From: JAXDAY01 sp034679345
GTDB taxonomy: Bacteria > Eisenbacteria > RBG-16-71-46 > CAIMUX01 > VGJL01
Direction of reading: 5' to 3'
Assembly: GCA_034679345.1 (NCBI GenBank)
Contig: JAXDAY010000028.1
Coordinates: 276,888 to 340,887, forward strand
DNA length: 64,000 nucleotides
Program-made: the position numbers and the translations under genes
The notes under the pieces: generated by a model
What the model saw: the letters and a program-made list of their open reading frames with translations, nothing else
What the model was told of the DNA's origin: nothing
Databases searched by the model: none
In this document: positions 1 through 8,772 of the stretch, one piece after another
How positions within the stretch are numbered: the first letter of the stretch is position 1
How the letters are laid out: every line of letters starts with the position of its first letter

Positions 1-22
1 CCGCCCCGGAGAGCCGACTCCC

Positions 23-1960
23 CTAGCGTTCCTCCCGTTTCAGATGGCGATCGAAGAATTCGACCATTCTTCTGTAAAGGAGAAGTCGATTCGGCCGCTT
101 CGCCACGCCGTGGCCCTCATCCGGGAAGATCAGGCTGTCGACGGGTACCGACCTCGACTGAAGCGCCCGCAGGATCTGCCGCGCCTCGCCCACGGGAACC
201 CGGGGGTCGTTTTCCCCATGCACGACGAGCAGGGCGCCGCGGATTCGGTCGACCTTGTGGATCGGCGAGATCGACCTCAGGAACTCCCGGTCCTCGAGCG
301 GCCCGTACTCCGTCTCTCGCAGCTCCCTGCGATAGACCGCCGTCTCCGAGAGAAAAGTCTCGAAGTTGGCGATTCCGACCTCGTCGATGCCCGCCGCGAG
401 GAGATCCGGATACTCCGTCAGGACCGCGAGCGTCATGTACCCGCCGTATGAGGCGCCCTTCACGCCGATCCGGTCCGGGCTGGAGTAGCCCTCCCCGATC
501 AGGTATTTCGCGCTCCATGCGAGATCCCGCACGGAATCGAGGCGCTTCCTGTAATCGTCCGCCTCGAGGTAGGCCCGGCCGTACCCTCGGCTGCCGCGCA
601 CGTTCGGCGCGAGGATCCCGTAGCCATGGATGAGCAGATACTGGAAATGCCGGTTGAAGTAGGGGCGGAACTGGCCTTCTGGGCCGCCATGGACATCGAT
701 CACGAACGGAATCGGTCCGCTCTTCGACCCGGGCGGCAAGTAGAGGAAGGCGGGGATCTTCGTGCCATCGAAACTCTCGTAACGGATGAGGCGGGGCGGA
801 GTGAACCACGCCGGATCGACGCCGGCATAGGAGGAGAACGTCCTCTGGGTCAACCGATCGTCGCCTCGCGTTCGCCCCCAGCCGGCCACTCGGTCGAACT
901 CCCAGGTCCAGATGTCGGCGGTCTGGGTCGGGCTGTTGTAGACGAAGGCGACCTGCCCGCGATCCGAGAGGGACGGGCTTGTGACGATCCCATCCAGCTC
1001 CGGCACGGGCAGGGGCTTCCCCGCCTCGGCGTCCCAGAGATGGAGTCTTCCCCAGCCGTCCTCGTTGACGCACCACGCGAGGACGCGGCGATCTGCCGAG
1101 ATCGCAAACGCCTCGACCGCCCAAGGGGAAGTCTCATCCGGAAACAGGGGGCGAAGCCGCGGGGAAGCGCCGTCGATGACCGAGATGCGCGCGACTCCCT
1201 CCGGGTTGTCGTCGGCAACCACGAAGACGCGGTTCGGGTCGCTCGAGAAGGCGCCCGCGGTGAAACGCGCCTCCCAGCCGGGTGGAGTGAGGCTCTGGAT
1301 CTGCGAGGTGCGAAGATCCATCCGGTAAAGCTCGTTCCTTGTGTTCGAAATCGTGTGGTAGAGGAGAAGGAACCTCCCGTCGTCGGAAACATCCCCGGGG
1401 CTGTTGATGCGATCGTTTTGGTAGATGCGCCGGCGCTCGCCCGTCCGCAGGCGCTGGGAGTAGACGTGGAACTCCGCCGGGTCGTCCAGATTCGCCGAGT
1501 AATAGATCGTCTCGCCATCGGGGGCGAAGACCGGAGGGCTGAAGCGTCTTTCCGGCTCCTCGGTGAGCGCCCGCTGGAAGCCCGTGATCGCGTCGATCAG
1601 GAAGATCTGATAGCGCTCGGTGCCGTCCGGGGCCGCGGTAACCGCGATGGAGCGCTCATCGGGCGAGAGCGTGAAGTCGGACAGACCGCTGGGAAAGAAG
1701 GTGAGCTGGTAAGGCCATCCCTCCGGGGTGAGGCGGAAGAGCTGCCTCGTTCCGGTCATCGCGGTGGTGAAGTAGAGCCGTTCCCCATCCCGCGTGATCC
1801 AGGGCGAGCTCGCCGCCCCGATCTGCATGAAGGTCTCGATGTCGGGGACGCGACCCGGCGGGGGCAGCTCCGCGGAGCGCGTCTCCACGGCGATGGCTCC
1901 CCCCGAACCGGCCGACAATGTCCAGACCGCGGCGAACAGCAAACCTCGCAAGGCGCTCAT
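23..1960 (-). CDS. Secreted S9-family prolyl oligopeptidase-like peptidase
   Basis: A 645-residue serine peptidase of the prolyl oligopeptidase/acylaminoacyl peptidase family (S9), expected to cleave short peptides outside the cytoplasm. The first ~25 residues form a hydrophobic signal peptide. A beta-propeller-like half full of 'SPDG'-type repeats follows, then a C-terminal alpha/beta hydrolase domain. The nucleophile elbow GASYGGY places the catalytic serine at about residue 504; the Asp lies in GENDPR (about 585) and the His in DEGHG (about 617), so the triad is intact. The reading frame stays open upstream for another ~320 codons, but that part is antisense shadow of the neighbouring gene. 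The ATG at 1960 was chosen because it begins the signal peptide. The gene sits 11 bases after the AIM24-family gene, so the two probably share a transcript. Confidence 0.9.
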   Translation of the reverse strand: MSALRGLLFAAVWTLSAGSGGAIAVETRSAELPPPGRVPDIETFMQIGAASSPWITRDGERLYFTTAMTGTRQLFRLTPEGWPYQLTFFPSGLSDFTLSPDERSIAVTAAPDGTERYQIFLIDAITGFQRALTEEPERRFSPPVFAPDGETIYYSANLDDPAEFHVYSQRLRTGERRRIYQNDRINSPGDVSDDGRFLLLYHTISNTRNELYRMDLRTSQIQSLTPPGWEARFTAGAFSSDPNRVFVVADDNPEGVARISVIDGASPRLRPLFPDETSPWAVEAFAISADRRVLAWCVNEDGWGRLHLWDAEAGKPLPVPELDGIVTSPSLSDRGQVAFVYNSPTQTADIWTWEFDRVAGWGRTRGDDRLTQRTFSSYAGVDPAWFTPPRLIRYESFDGTKIPAFLYLPPGSKSGPIPFVIDVHGGPEGQFRPYFNRHFQYLLIHGYGILAPNVRGSRGYGRAYLEADDYRKRLDSVRDLAWSAKYLIGEGYSSPDRIGVKGASYGGYMTLAVLTEYPDLLAAGIDEVGIANFETFLSETAVYRRELRETEYGPLEDREFLRSISPIHKVDRIRGALLVVHGENDPRVPVGEARQILRALQSRSVPVDSLIFPDEGHGVAKRPNRLLLYRRMVEFFDRHLKREER

Positions 1961-1971
1961 GCGGACCTCCC

Positions 1972-2697
1972 CTACTCCTGTCCGAGGATCCCTCCCAGCA
2001 GATTCCGTCCGCGTCCGCCGCCGCCCGCGCCCGATTGCGGAAGGCGCGGCGCGAGCCAGTTGAGGAACGACTGGCTGCTGCGCGTCTGCAGGTAGAGCGT
2101 CCCGCTGCCGCGGAACTCGCAGACGAGCCCCTCGCCCGAGAGGATCGTGGATTTCCACCCTCCGACACGGCGGACATGGAACTCGAGGCCCGCGGTGAAT
2201 CCCACGACGTGGCCCGTGTCCACCACATAGGACTTTCCGGCGATCGGGACGGCATGGATCGCCCCGTAGCTCGCGAAGATCAAGGTCCCCTGGCCGGTCG
2301 CCTTCAGCAGGAAGAGCCCCTCGCTTCCGAAGAAGGACTTGGCTCCGCCCCAGGAGGCGTCGACCTCGACTCCCGCCGCCGATGCGATATAGGAGCCCGA
2401 CTGGATGTAGAAAGCCTCCCCCTTGAGATCCAGGGTGGAGAGATCGCCGGGCAGGGCGGGGGCGAGGGTGATCTCGCCCGGCCGCCCCCTGGCGGCGAAG
2501 GTGTTGAAGAAGAGCGACTCGCCGCCGAGCACGGAACGTTTGAGGGCTCCGAAGAGGCCGCCTTTCATCCCGGTCTGGATCTCGATGTTGTCGCTCATGC
2601 TGACCATGGCGCCACCCTCGGCGAGGACGGACTCCTCCGCCTCCAGCTCGACCACGGCAAGCGCGTACGACGGTTGATAGAGAATGTCGACTTTCAT
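1972..2697 (-). CDS. AIM24 / TIGR00266-family protein
   Basis: A 241-residue protein of the AIM24 family (related to mitochondrial AIM24 and bacterial YwdI/TIGR00266 proteins), a beta-rich trimeric fold of unknown biochemical role. Visible family features are the N-terminal strand around 'LAVVELEAEESVLAEGGAMV', the Gly-rich 'KGGLFGALKRS' followed by a 'GGESLFFNTF' segment, and 'GGAKSFFGSEGLFL' in the middle. The C-terminus is a glycine/arginine-rich tail (GAGGGGRGRN) that may be flexible. The ATG at 2697 has a clear GAGGAGG ribosome-binding site just upstream; the longer frame with extra N-terminal residues lacks one. It is first in a probable two-gene unit with the S9 peptidase. No signal peptide is seen, so the protein is likely cytosolic or peripheral to the membrane. 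Confidence 0.85.
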   Translation of the reverse strand: MKVDILYQPSYALAVVELEAEESVLAEGGAMVSMSDNIEIQTGMKGGLFGALKRSVLGGESLFFNTFAARGRPGEITLAPALPGDLSTLDLKGEAFYIQSGSYIASAAGVEVDASWGGAKSFFGSEGLFLLKATGQGTLIFASYGAIHAVPIAGKSYVVDTGHVVGFTAGLEFHVRRVGGWKSTILSGEGLVCEFRGSGTLYLQTRSSQSFLNWLAPRLPQSGAGGGGRGRNLLGGILGQE

Positions 2698-2740
2698 GGG
2701 GCTTCCTCCTCGTCGCGGGAGGGTAACACGGAACGGGACC

Positions 2741-2776
2741 TTGACAATCGAGATCCCATGCCATACAATCGTATGG
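2741..2776 (+). promoter_or_regulatory. Sigma-70-type promoter with overlapping palindrome
   Basis: TTGACA (2741-2746), a 17-base spacer and TACAAT (2764-2769) form a near-consensus promoter reading into the radical SAM gene. A perfect inverted repeat CCATAC-AATC-GTATGG (2761-2776) covers the -10 and the expected transcription start, so it is well placed as an operator. Transcription would begin about 1-2 bases before the ATG at 2778, giving a leaderless or nearly leaderless mRNA. The element also lies between divergent genes. Confidence 0.65.
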
Positions 2777-2777
2777 T

Positions 2778-3794
2778 ATGAAGACGATGACGTCCCCATC
2801 CCTCTTCCCCGCGCCTGCGGGCGATTCCGACCCGCCCCGCGACCCGCGGGGGGGGATTCCCGCCGGCCCGCCGGTCGACGAGACGCCCCGGGCCCAGTTC
2901 CGGCCGCTGGTCTGCAAGACTTTGCTCAACGAGAATCAGAACCGCTCCCTCCCCTTCCGCTGGACGATCAATCCGTATCGCGGGTGCGAGTTCGGCTGCG
3001 CCTACTGCTACGCGCGCTACACCCACAAGTACATCGAGCGAAGCGATCCCTCCGAGTTCGACTCCCGGATCTTCGTCAAGTTCCAGGCGCCGGCCGTCCT
3101 CGCGGACCAGTTGCGGCCTGAACGGATCCGCGGAGCTCCGATCGCCCTGGGAACGGCGACTGATCCCTATCAGCCCGCGGAGAAGCGCTTCCGCATCACG
3201 AGAGGGGTGCTCGAGGTGCTGGCGCGCTGTCCCGAAGTGGATCTGTCGATCACGACGAAGAGCCCGCTCATCCTGCGAGACATCGATCTCCTCCGGCGAA
3301 TCGCCCGCAATGGAAGGCTCACCTGCCACATCAGCCTCATCACTCTGAACCCGGCGATATCGCGAATCGTCGATCGATGGGCCCCGACGCCCAGGAGGAG
3401 GCTCGAGACGCTACGGGGGCTTCGCTCCGATGGGATCGAGGCGGGGATCTTCGTGATGCCGATCCTCCCGGGCATCACCGACGCGCCGTCCGAGCTGAGG
3501 GCACTCCTCCGCGCAGCGCGATCCGCCGGATCCTGCTATGCCGAGGGCGCCGTCGTCCGTCTCGCCGGCGCGTCGTGGCGCTCCTTCGAGCCGATCCTGC
3601 GGTCTCGCTTCCCCGATCTGCTCACCCCCTACCGTTCGATGCGAGATCCGGAGGGTGTCTTCATGCCGAGCGTCACCAGGTCGATCCAGACGCGATTCCG
3701 CGAGATCTGCGAAGAGGTGGGAATCCCCTCCCGCACCCCCGGGCCGCGGGTGCCTCCCGACGGATCATTCGGGTCGGGCTGGCTGTTCACCTAG
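2778..3794 (+). CDS. SplB/Rv2578c-type radical SAM protein
   Basis: A 338-residue radical SAM protein. The [4Fe-4S]-binding motif is CEFGCAYC (Cys70, Cys74, Cys77), preceded by 'WTINPYRGC', the hallmark of the Rv2578c/SplB-like group (COG1533). Other family segments are 'GTATDPYQPAE', 'ITTKSPLILRDIDLL' and 'FVMPILPGITD'. True spore photolyase repairs a thymine dimer lesion using an additional cysteine; members outside spore formers have no settled substrate, so the function is only 'radical SAM enzyme, possibly DNA- or nucleotide-related'. No Shine-Dalgarno is visible before the ATG at 2778, and the promoter predicts a leaderless transcript; the ATG at 2787 is a possible alternative. The N-terminal ~40 residues are Pro/Gly-rich and probably disordered. 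Confidence 0.87.
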   Translation: MKTMTSPSLFPAPAGDSDPPRDPRGGIPAGPPVDETPRAQFRPLVCKTLLNENQNRSLPFRWTINPYRGCEFGCAYCYARYTHKYIERSDPSEFDSRIFVKFQAPAVLADQLRPERIRGAPIALGTATDPYQPAEKRFRITRGVLEVLARCPEVDLSITTKSPLILRDIDLLRRIARNGRLTCHISLITLNPAISRIVDRWAPTPRRRLETLRGLRSDGIEAGIFVMPILPGITDAPSELRALLRAARSAGSCYAEGAVVRLAGASWRSFEPILRSRFPDLLTPYRSMRDPEGVFMPSVTRSIQTRFREICEEVGIPSRTPGPRVPPDGSFGSGWLFT

Positions 3795-3993
3795 AAGCAG
3801 GCAGGCCACGGGGTCCGAGCGCCACCTCCGTGAAGAGGTGTTTGAGTGTCTTGACGCCCATATAGGTGGAAAAAAGCGCTCCGTTGCGCCAGTGCGGGGC
3901 GGAGATTCGCGGAGCCGCCGCTTCGTCCTCGCAGATCATCAGCACGAAACTCGATCCAACTCCAGGCTTGATCGGGCCCGAGGCATGATCCAT
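3787..3993 (-). CDS. Possible small protein of unknown function
   Basis: A 68-residue open frame, convergent with and overlapping the last 8 bases of the radical SAM gene. The ATG at 3993 was chosen; a TTG directly precedes it. Codon third positions are moderately GC-rich, as in neighbouring genes, and the composition (hydrophobic 'FVLMICEDE' and a basic 'MGVKTLKHLF' stretch) is not obviously shadow sequence. I recognise no family. No good ribosome-binding site is seen. It could equally be a remnant of a longer gene or a chance frame. Confidence 0.22.
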   Translation of the reverse strand: MDHASGPIKPGVGSSFVLMICEDEAAAPRISAPHWRNGALFSTYMGVKTLKHLFTEVALGPRGLPASR

Positions 3994-4178
3994 CAAGCGC
4001 TATAACCTACTCGCGTGTAATGCGATACGGAATCAATTGAATGGAGAGAATCTTTCTTGACAACAATCGTATAGATAAGTATTGTTTGACGGTTCGGAGA
4101 GACGATAGGCGGCGGCTCTCCAGATCGATTTGATCGATTCGACGTGGGAGACTGACCGACTGCTCACGCGGGGCACAT
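3994..4178. other. AT-rich intergenic region
   Basis: This gap is clearly richer in A and T than its surroundings, especially 4010-4100. It holds a strong candidate plus-strand promoter (4057-4085) but no recognisable gene. A ten-base word, ACAATCGTAT, occurs here at 4063-4072 and again in the radical SAM promoter at 2765-2774. Confidence 0.5.
4057..4085 (+). promoter_or_regulatory. Candidate promoter pointing into antisense of carB
   Basis: TTGACA (4057-4062), a 17-base spacer and TATTGT (4080-4085) match the sigma-70 pattern. The short arms ACAAT (4063-4067) and ATTGT (4081-4085) form an inverted repeat across the spacer and -10. No plus-strand protein gene follows; transcription would run from about 4092 against the 3' end of carB toward the hairpin at 4232-4269. 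Confidence 0.4.
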
Positions 4179-7100
4179 CTAGGTTCCCCCCTGGTGCCTT
4201 GTGGAGGATCGGCTGGTCTCACCCCTCATGAGCGGGCGGATTCGACCCATCCATGGTCGATCCGCCCGTCTCCCCTTTTTTCCCGGAGGGTTCTCATCCT
4301 CCCCGGCGGCGGACGGCCCGATACCGTGGATCTCCTGCAGCGGTTCGACCGCGAGGATCGTTCCGCGAATCGCGCGGATCCCGTCGATCGCGGCGCGCGC
4401 TCCCTCGAGGGTCGTGATGCAGGCAATGCCCCTCTCCAGGGCTCCCGCGCGGATCGCTCGCTCGTCGAAGAACGAGGCGCGTCCGAGAGGGGTGTTGATC
4501 ACCATCGCAACCTCCCCCGCGCGGATGCGATCCACGATGTGGGGACTGCCCTCGTTCACCTTGAACACCACCTCGCAGGCGATCCCGGACTCCCGCAGGC
4601 GCTCCGCCGTCCCTCTCGTGGCCAGAAGGCGAAAACCCAGCGCCCGGAGGGATGCGGCGACCTCGCTCAGCCTCGGTTTGTCCTCGTTGTTGACGCTCAA
4701 GAAGACGCACCCCTCGAGCGGCAGGTGGATCCCCGCGGCGAGGCACGCCTTCGCGAAGGCCGCGCCGAACCCCGGGCCGATCCCCATCACCTCCCCGGTC
4801 GATCGCATCTCGGGACCGAGCACCGAGTCCGCGCCGGGGAATCGACGGAACGGGAAAACCGGCATCTTGATGAACGATCGCGGCGGCCTCGGCTCCGCCG
4901 GGAGTCCGAGATCCTCCAAACGATCGCCGAGCAGAAGGCGCGTCGCGAGCCGCGCGAGCGGAAGCCCGATCGCCTTGCTGACGAAAGGGATCGTCCGCGA
5001 GGCGCGCGGGTTCGCCTCGAGGATGTAGGCTCGCTCGTCCTTCAAGGCGAACTGGATGTTCAGGATTCCCACCGCGCGCAGCGCCGTGCCGATCCGAAGG
5101 GTGTACTCGCGGATCTGCCGTAGCGCCCCTTCGGGGATTCCGCCCGCGGGTAGGGCCGACGTCGAGTCCCCCGAGTGGATTCCGGCCGCCTCCACATGCT
5201 CCTGGATCCCGGCGATCCAGACCGAGGCGCCGTCACAAAGGGCGTCGACGTCGACCTCTGTCGCTCCCTCCAGGAATCGATCGAGGAAGAGGGGATGCTC
5301 GCGGCCCTCCGGCCAGCTCTGCCGGATATAGTCCTGGAGCGCCGACTCGTCGTGGATGCAGATCATCCGCTGCCCTCCCAGAACGTAGGAGGGCCGGACG
5401 ATCACCGGGAAGCCGATCCTCTGCGCGAGCCCGACGGCCTCCTCCGGGGTCGCGGCCACGCCATGGTCCGGGATCGGAATCTCCAGGGACCGAGCCAGCT
5501 CGCCGAAGCGAAGCCGGTCCTCCGCGAGATCGATCGAATCGGCCGATGTGCCGAGAACCGGAACGCCCGCGTCCTCAAGGGGTCGCGCCAGCTTGAGCGG
5601 CGTCTGCCCCCCGAACTGGAGGATCACCCCGTCGGGCAGCTCGCGCCGGACAACCTCGAGGACGTCCTCGAGCGTCAGGGGATCGAAGTAGAGCCGGTCG
5701 CTCGTGTCGTAGTCGGTCGAGACGGTTTCGGGATTGCAGTTCATGAGGATCGATTCGATTCCCTCGGAGCGCAGCGCCATCGCGGCCTCGCACGCGCACG
5801 CGTCGAACTCGATCCCCTGCCCGATCCGGATCGGGCCGCCCCCGAGGATCAGGACGCGGCGCCTGCTGGTGGGAGCCGCCTCGTCATGAGTCTCGTATGT
5901 CGAGTAGAGGTAGGGCGTCGATGACTCGAACTCGCCCGCGCAGGTGTCGATCCGATGAAAGACCGGGTGCAGCCCCAGGACGCCGCGCGTACGGCGGACC
6001 TCCTCTTCGGTGGCGCCGATCAATGCCGCGATCCGGGCGTCGGAGAAACCCTCGCGCTTGGCGTGCAGCAGGAGCTCTCCCTGCATCTCGGGAAGCGTGC
6101 GCGCCGCGATCTGGCTCTCGAGATCGACGATCATCCGGATCTGATGGATGAACCAGGGCTCGATCGAGGTCCGATGGGCGATCGTCTCCACGCTGAGTCC
6201 GCGTCGCAGCGCCTCAGCCACGACGAGCAATCTCTCCGGCCCCGGCTCGGCCAGGGCCGAGTCGAGATCTCCGCGTCGCTCCCAGGGATCGAAGCCGGAG
6301 AGCCCCACCTCGAGCGAACGCAGCCCCTTCTGCACCGCCTCGCGGAAGGTCCGTCCGATCGCCATCGCCTCTCCCACGGAGCGCATCTCCGTGGAGAGGA
6401 CCGGACGCGTCTCGGGAAACTTCTCGAAGTTCCACCGCGGGATCTTCACGGCGACGTAGTCGAGCGTTGGCTCGAAGCTGGCCGGCGTCTTCTTCGTGAT
6501 GTCGTTGGGGATCTCGTCGAGCCGGTAGCCCAGGGCGAGGAGGGCCGCGATCTTCGCGATCGGAAACCCCGTCGCCTTGCTGGCGAGGGCGGAGGAGCGG
6601 GAGACGCGGGGATTCATCTCGATCACGACGCGCCGCCGGGTGGCCGGATGCACCGCGAACTGGATGTTGCTCCCCCCTGTCTCGACCCCGACCGCCCGGA
6701 TGACGCGGAAGGCCTCGTCTCGCATTTCCTGGTACTCGCGGTCGGTGAGGGTCATCGCGGGAGCGACGGTGATCGAATCGCCCGTGTGGATCCCCATCGG
6801 ATCCAGATTCTCGATTGCGCATATGACGACGGCCTGATCGGCGCAATCGCGCATCACCTCGAGCTCGTACTCCTTCCAGCCGATCAGGCCTTCCTCCACG
6901 AGGACCTCGTGGACGGGTGAGGCGCGCAGGCCGCCGGCGACGACGCGGCGGAACTCCTCCATCGACCCGGCGGTGCCGCTCCCCGTCCCCCCGAGCGTGA
7001 ACGAGGGGCGGATGACCGCCGGAAGCCCGAACTCCGCGAGCGCCCTTTCGGCTTCCTCCACGGATCGGCACAGGGCTCCGCGAGGGAGGTCGCAGCCGGC

Positions 7101-7553
7101 GGCCCTCATCGCCTGCTGAAAGGCGAGTCGGTCCTCCGCGAGGCGAAGGGCGGACTCCGAGGCGCCGAGCAAGCGCACCCCGTGATGTTGCCAGACCCCC
7201 CGGTCGTGGAGGGCGAGCGCGAGGTTGATCGCCGTCTGGCCGCCGACAGTGGGAAGGCACGCGTCGGGTCGCTCCCGGGCGATCACCTGCTCCACGAAAT
7301 CGGGATCGAGCGGCTCGACGTAGGTCGCGTCGGCCAGAGTCGGGTCGGTCATGATCGTCGCCGGATTGGAGTTCACGAGGATGACGCGGCAGCCGTCCTG
7401 GCGGAGCGCTTTCACCGCCTGCGTCCCCGAGTAGTCGAACTCGCAGGCCTGCCCGATCACGATCGGCCCGGAGCCAAGCACGAGGACCGAACGGATCTCC
7501 TCTCTACGCGGGGCCAATCCCGGCTCCTCCGGCCAGAGCGAGGACGAAATCAT
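4179..7553 (-). CDS. carB: Carbamoyl phosphate synthase large subunit
   Basis: CarB makes carbamoyl phosphate from ammonia (delivered by CarA), bicarbonate and two ATP, feeding arginine and pyrimidine synthesis. The 1124-residue product shows the two homologous ATP-grasp halves: 'SVLVLGSGPIVIGQ' opens the first and 'RVLILGGGPIRIGQG' the second. 'EFDYSGTQA', 'NSNPATIMTD' and 'NCNPETVSTDYDTSDRLYF' are also typical. An MGS-like allosteric domain follows near the C-terminus ('VFLSVNNEDKP', 'INTPLGR'). The ATG at 7553 overlaps the carA 3' end by 50 bases; no closer in-frame start exists. The protein normally ends near 'VEPLQEIHG', but here about 47 basic, low-complexity residues follow, making it longer than the usual ~1075. 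That extension contains a hairpin at the DNA level and may be a recent readthrough. Confidence 0.96.
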   Translation of the reverse strand: MISSSLWPEEPGLAPRREEIRSVLVLGSGPIVIGQACEFDYSGTQAVKALRQDGCRVILVNSNPATIMTDPTLADATYVEPLDPDFVEQVIARERPDACLPTVGGQTAINLALALHDRGVWQHHGVRLLGASESALRLAEDRLAFQQAMRAAGCDLPRGALCRSVEEAERALAEFGLPAVIRPSFTLGGTGSGTAGSMEEFRRVVAGGLRASPVHEVLVEEGLIGWKEYELEVMRDCADQAVVICAIENLDPMGIHTGDSITVAPAMTLTDREYQEMRDEAFRVIRAVGVETGGSNIQFAVHPATRRRVVIEMNPRVSRSSALASKATGFPIAKIAALLALGYRLDEIPNDITKKTPASFEPTLDYVAVKIPRWNFEKFPETRPVLSTEMRSVGEAMAIGRTFREAVQKGLRSLEVGLSGFDPWERRGDLDSALAEPGPERLLVVAEALRRGLSVETIAHRTSIEPWFIHQIRMIVDLESQIAARTLPEMQGELLLHAKREGFSDARIAALIGATEEEVRRTRGVLGLHPVFHRIDTCAGEFESSTPYLYSTYETHDEAAPTSRRRVLILGGGPIRIGQGIEFDACACEAAMALRSEGIESILMNCNPETVSTDYDTSDRLYFDPLTLEDVLEVVRRELPDGVILQFGGQTPLKLARPLEDAGVPVLGTSADSIDLAEDRLRFGELARSLEIPIPDHGVAATPEEAVGLAQRIGFPVIVRPSYVLGGQRMICIHDESALQDYIRQSWPEGREHPLFLDRFLEGATEVDVDALCDGASVWIAGIQEHVEAAGIHSGDSTSALPAGGIPEGALRQIREYTLRIGTALRAVGILNIQFALKDERAYILEANPRASRTIPFVSKAIGLPLARLATRLLLGDRLEDLGLPAEPRPPRSFIKMPVFPFRRFPGADSVLGPEMRSTGEVMGIGPGFGAAFAKACLAAGIHLPLEGCVFLSVNNEDKPRLSEVAASLRALGFRLLATRGTAERLRESGIACEVVFKVNEGSPHIVDRIRAGEVAMVINTPLGRASFFDERAIRAGALERGIACITTLEGARAAIDGIRAIRGTILAVEPLQEIHGIGPSAAGEDENPPGKKGRRADRPWMGRIRPLMRGETSRSSTRHQGGT
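4232..4281 (+). terminator. Hairpin with T-run (plus strand) inside the carB 3' end
   Basis: GGGCGGAT (4234-4241) pairs with ATCCGCCC (4260-4267); after a one-base bulge, CGACC (4243-4247) pairs with GGTCG (4255-4259) around a 7-base loop. Six T residues follow at 4276-4281, but 8 bases after the stem, so it is not a textbook intrinsic terminator. On the minus strand no T-run follows. It could end the plus-strand transcript proposed from 4092. Confidence 0.4.
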
Positions 7554-8604
7554 CGAAGATCGCGAGCGCTTCGTGGGGACCGGGCGCTCCCTCGGGATGG
7601 AACTGATACGACCAGAGGCGCCTGCCGCCATGCACGAATCCCTCGACCGTGCCGTCGTTCAGGCTCGTGTGGGTGACCGCCGCTTCGGCCGGCAGTGAAT
7701 CGCCATCGACGGCGTAGTTGTGATTCTGCGCCGTGACTCTCACGATCCCGGTTCGCAGGTCCTTCACGGGGTGGTTCGATCCATGGTGGCCGAAGCGCAG
7801 CTTGACGATGCGCGCTCCCAGCGCGAGTCCGGCCAGCTGGTGCCCCAGACAGATCGCCAGGGTCGGATGCCGGTCGATGCAGTGGCGAATCGTATCCAGA
7901 AGCGGGAGCAGAGTCTCCGGATCCCCGGGCCCATTCGAGAGAACGATCCCATCCGGGCGCAGACTCTCGATCTCCTCCACGGAGGCGCCGGCGGGCAACG
8001 AGGCGAGCGGGCAGCCCCGCCGGCGGAGCTCCTTCTCGATCGACGACTTCGCGCCGAAGTCGAGGAGGACGATGCGGGGACCGCGCCCGTTGCTCGAGGG
8101 CATTCCCGAGCGCGGACGCCCGGACGTCACTTCCGAGACGAGATTCCGCTCGGCCATCGAGGGGACCTGGCGCGCCATCGCCACTGCGGCCTCCCGATCT
8201 TCGATCTGCGTGGTGAAGAAGCCCCGCATCGCGCCGTGCTCTCGCAGGTGAAGGGTCAGGGCACGGGTGTCGACATTGGTCATGCCGCAGAGGCCGTGGC
8301 GGCGAATGAACCCGCGCAGCGACTCGACGGAGTCAGGATGCGATGGAATCTCGGCGAGATCGCGGAGGATCACGCCGGCGGCCCAAGGGCGGTCCGACTC
8401 CCCGTGTCCCAGATGGATGCCGTAGTTGCCGATGTGCGGTGACGTAAAAACGACGAATTGACCGTGGTAGGAGGGATCGGTGAGAACCTCCTGATAACCG
8501 GTCATAGCGGTGCTGAAGACGACTTCAGCACCGGCCTCGGAATGATCTCCGATCGAGCGCCCATGGAAGATGCGGCCGTCCTCCAGGGCGAGAAGAGCCT
8601 GCAT
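7504..8604 (-). CDS. carA: Carbamoyl phosphate synthase small subunit
   Basis: CarA is the glutamine amidotransferase subunit that hydrolyses glutamine and channels ammonia to CarB. At 366 residues it has the normal length. The N-terminal CarA domain shows 'FSTAMTGYQEVLTDPSY' and 'GMTNVDTRALT'; the C-terminal class I amidotransferase domain has the nucleophile motif 'ICLGHQLAG' and the catalytic His/Glu in 'YQFHPEG'. The ATG at 8604 follows a GGGAGG ribosome-binding site. It precedes carB with a 50-base overlap, so the two subunits are translationally linked. A candidate promoter lies ~95 bases upstream. Confidence 0.96.
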   Translation of the reverse strand: MQALLALEDGRIFHGRSIGDHSEAGAEVVFSTAMTGYQEVLTDPSYHGQFVVFTSPHIGNYGIHLGHGESDRPWAAGVILRDLAEIPSHPDSVESLRGFIRRHGLCGMTNVDTRALTLHLREHGAMRGFFTTQIEDREAAVAMARQVPSMAERNLVSEVTSGRPRSGMPSSNGRGPRIVLLDFGAKSSIEKELRRRGCPLASLPAGASVEEIESLRPDGIVLSNGPGDPETLLPLLDTIRHCIDRHPTLAICLGHQLAGLALGARIVKLRFGHHGSNHPVKDLRTGIVRVTAQNHNYAVDGDSLPAEAAVTHTSLNDGTVEGFVHGGRRLWSYQFHPEGAPGPHEALAIFDDFVLALAGGAGIGPA

Positions 8605-8696
8605 GAGGCCTCCCGGGGACTCGGGGGGAATGGCACATGGCGCCGCGCTATGGTCTGGAGACGCACGACGGCAAGATCGTTGCCCGAGCCTGGTCG

Positions 8697-8725
8697 ATGG
8701 TATGGATGCGCCACGTTGAACGCAA
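8697..8725 (-). promoter_or_regulatory. Candidate carAB promoter
   Basis: Reading the minus strand, TTGCGT (8725-8720), a 17-base spacer and TACCAT (8702-8697) form a plausible -35/-10 pair. The predicted start near 8690 leaves a leader of about 85 bases before carA. I see no convincing attenuator or known pyrimidine-responsive motif in that leader. Confidence 0.4.
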
Positions 8726-8772
8726 GGTGGAAAGGCCGCGTCGCGGAGAGGCCGCGCCGCGCTCGACTTCAG

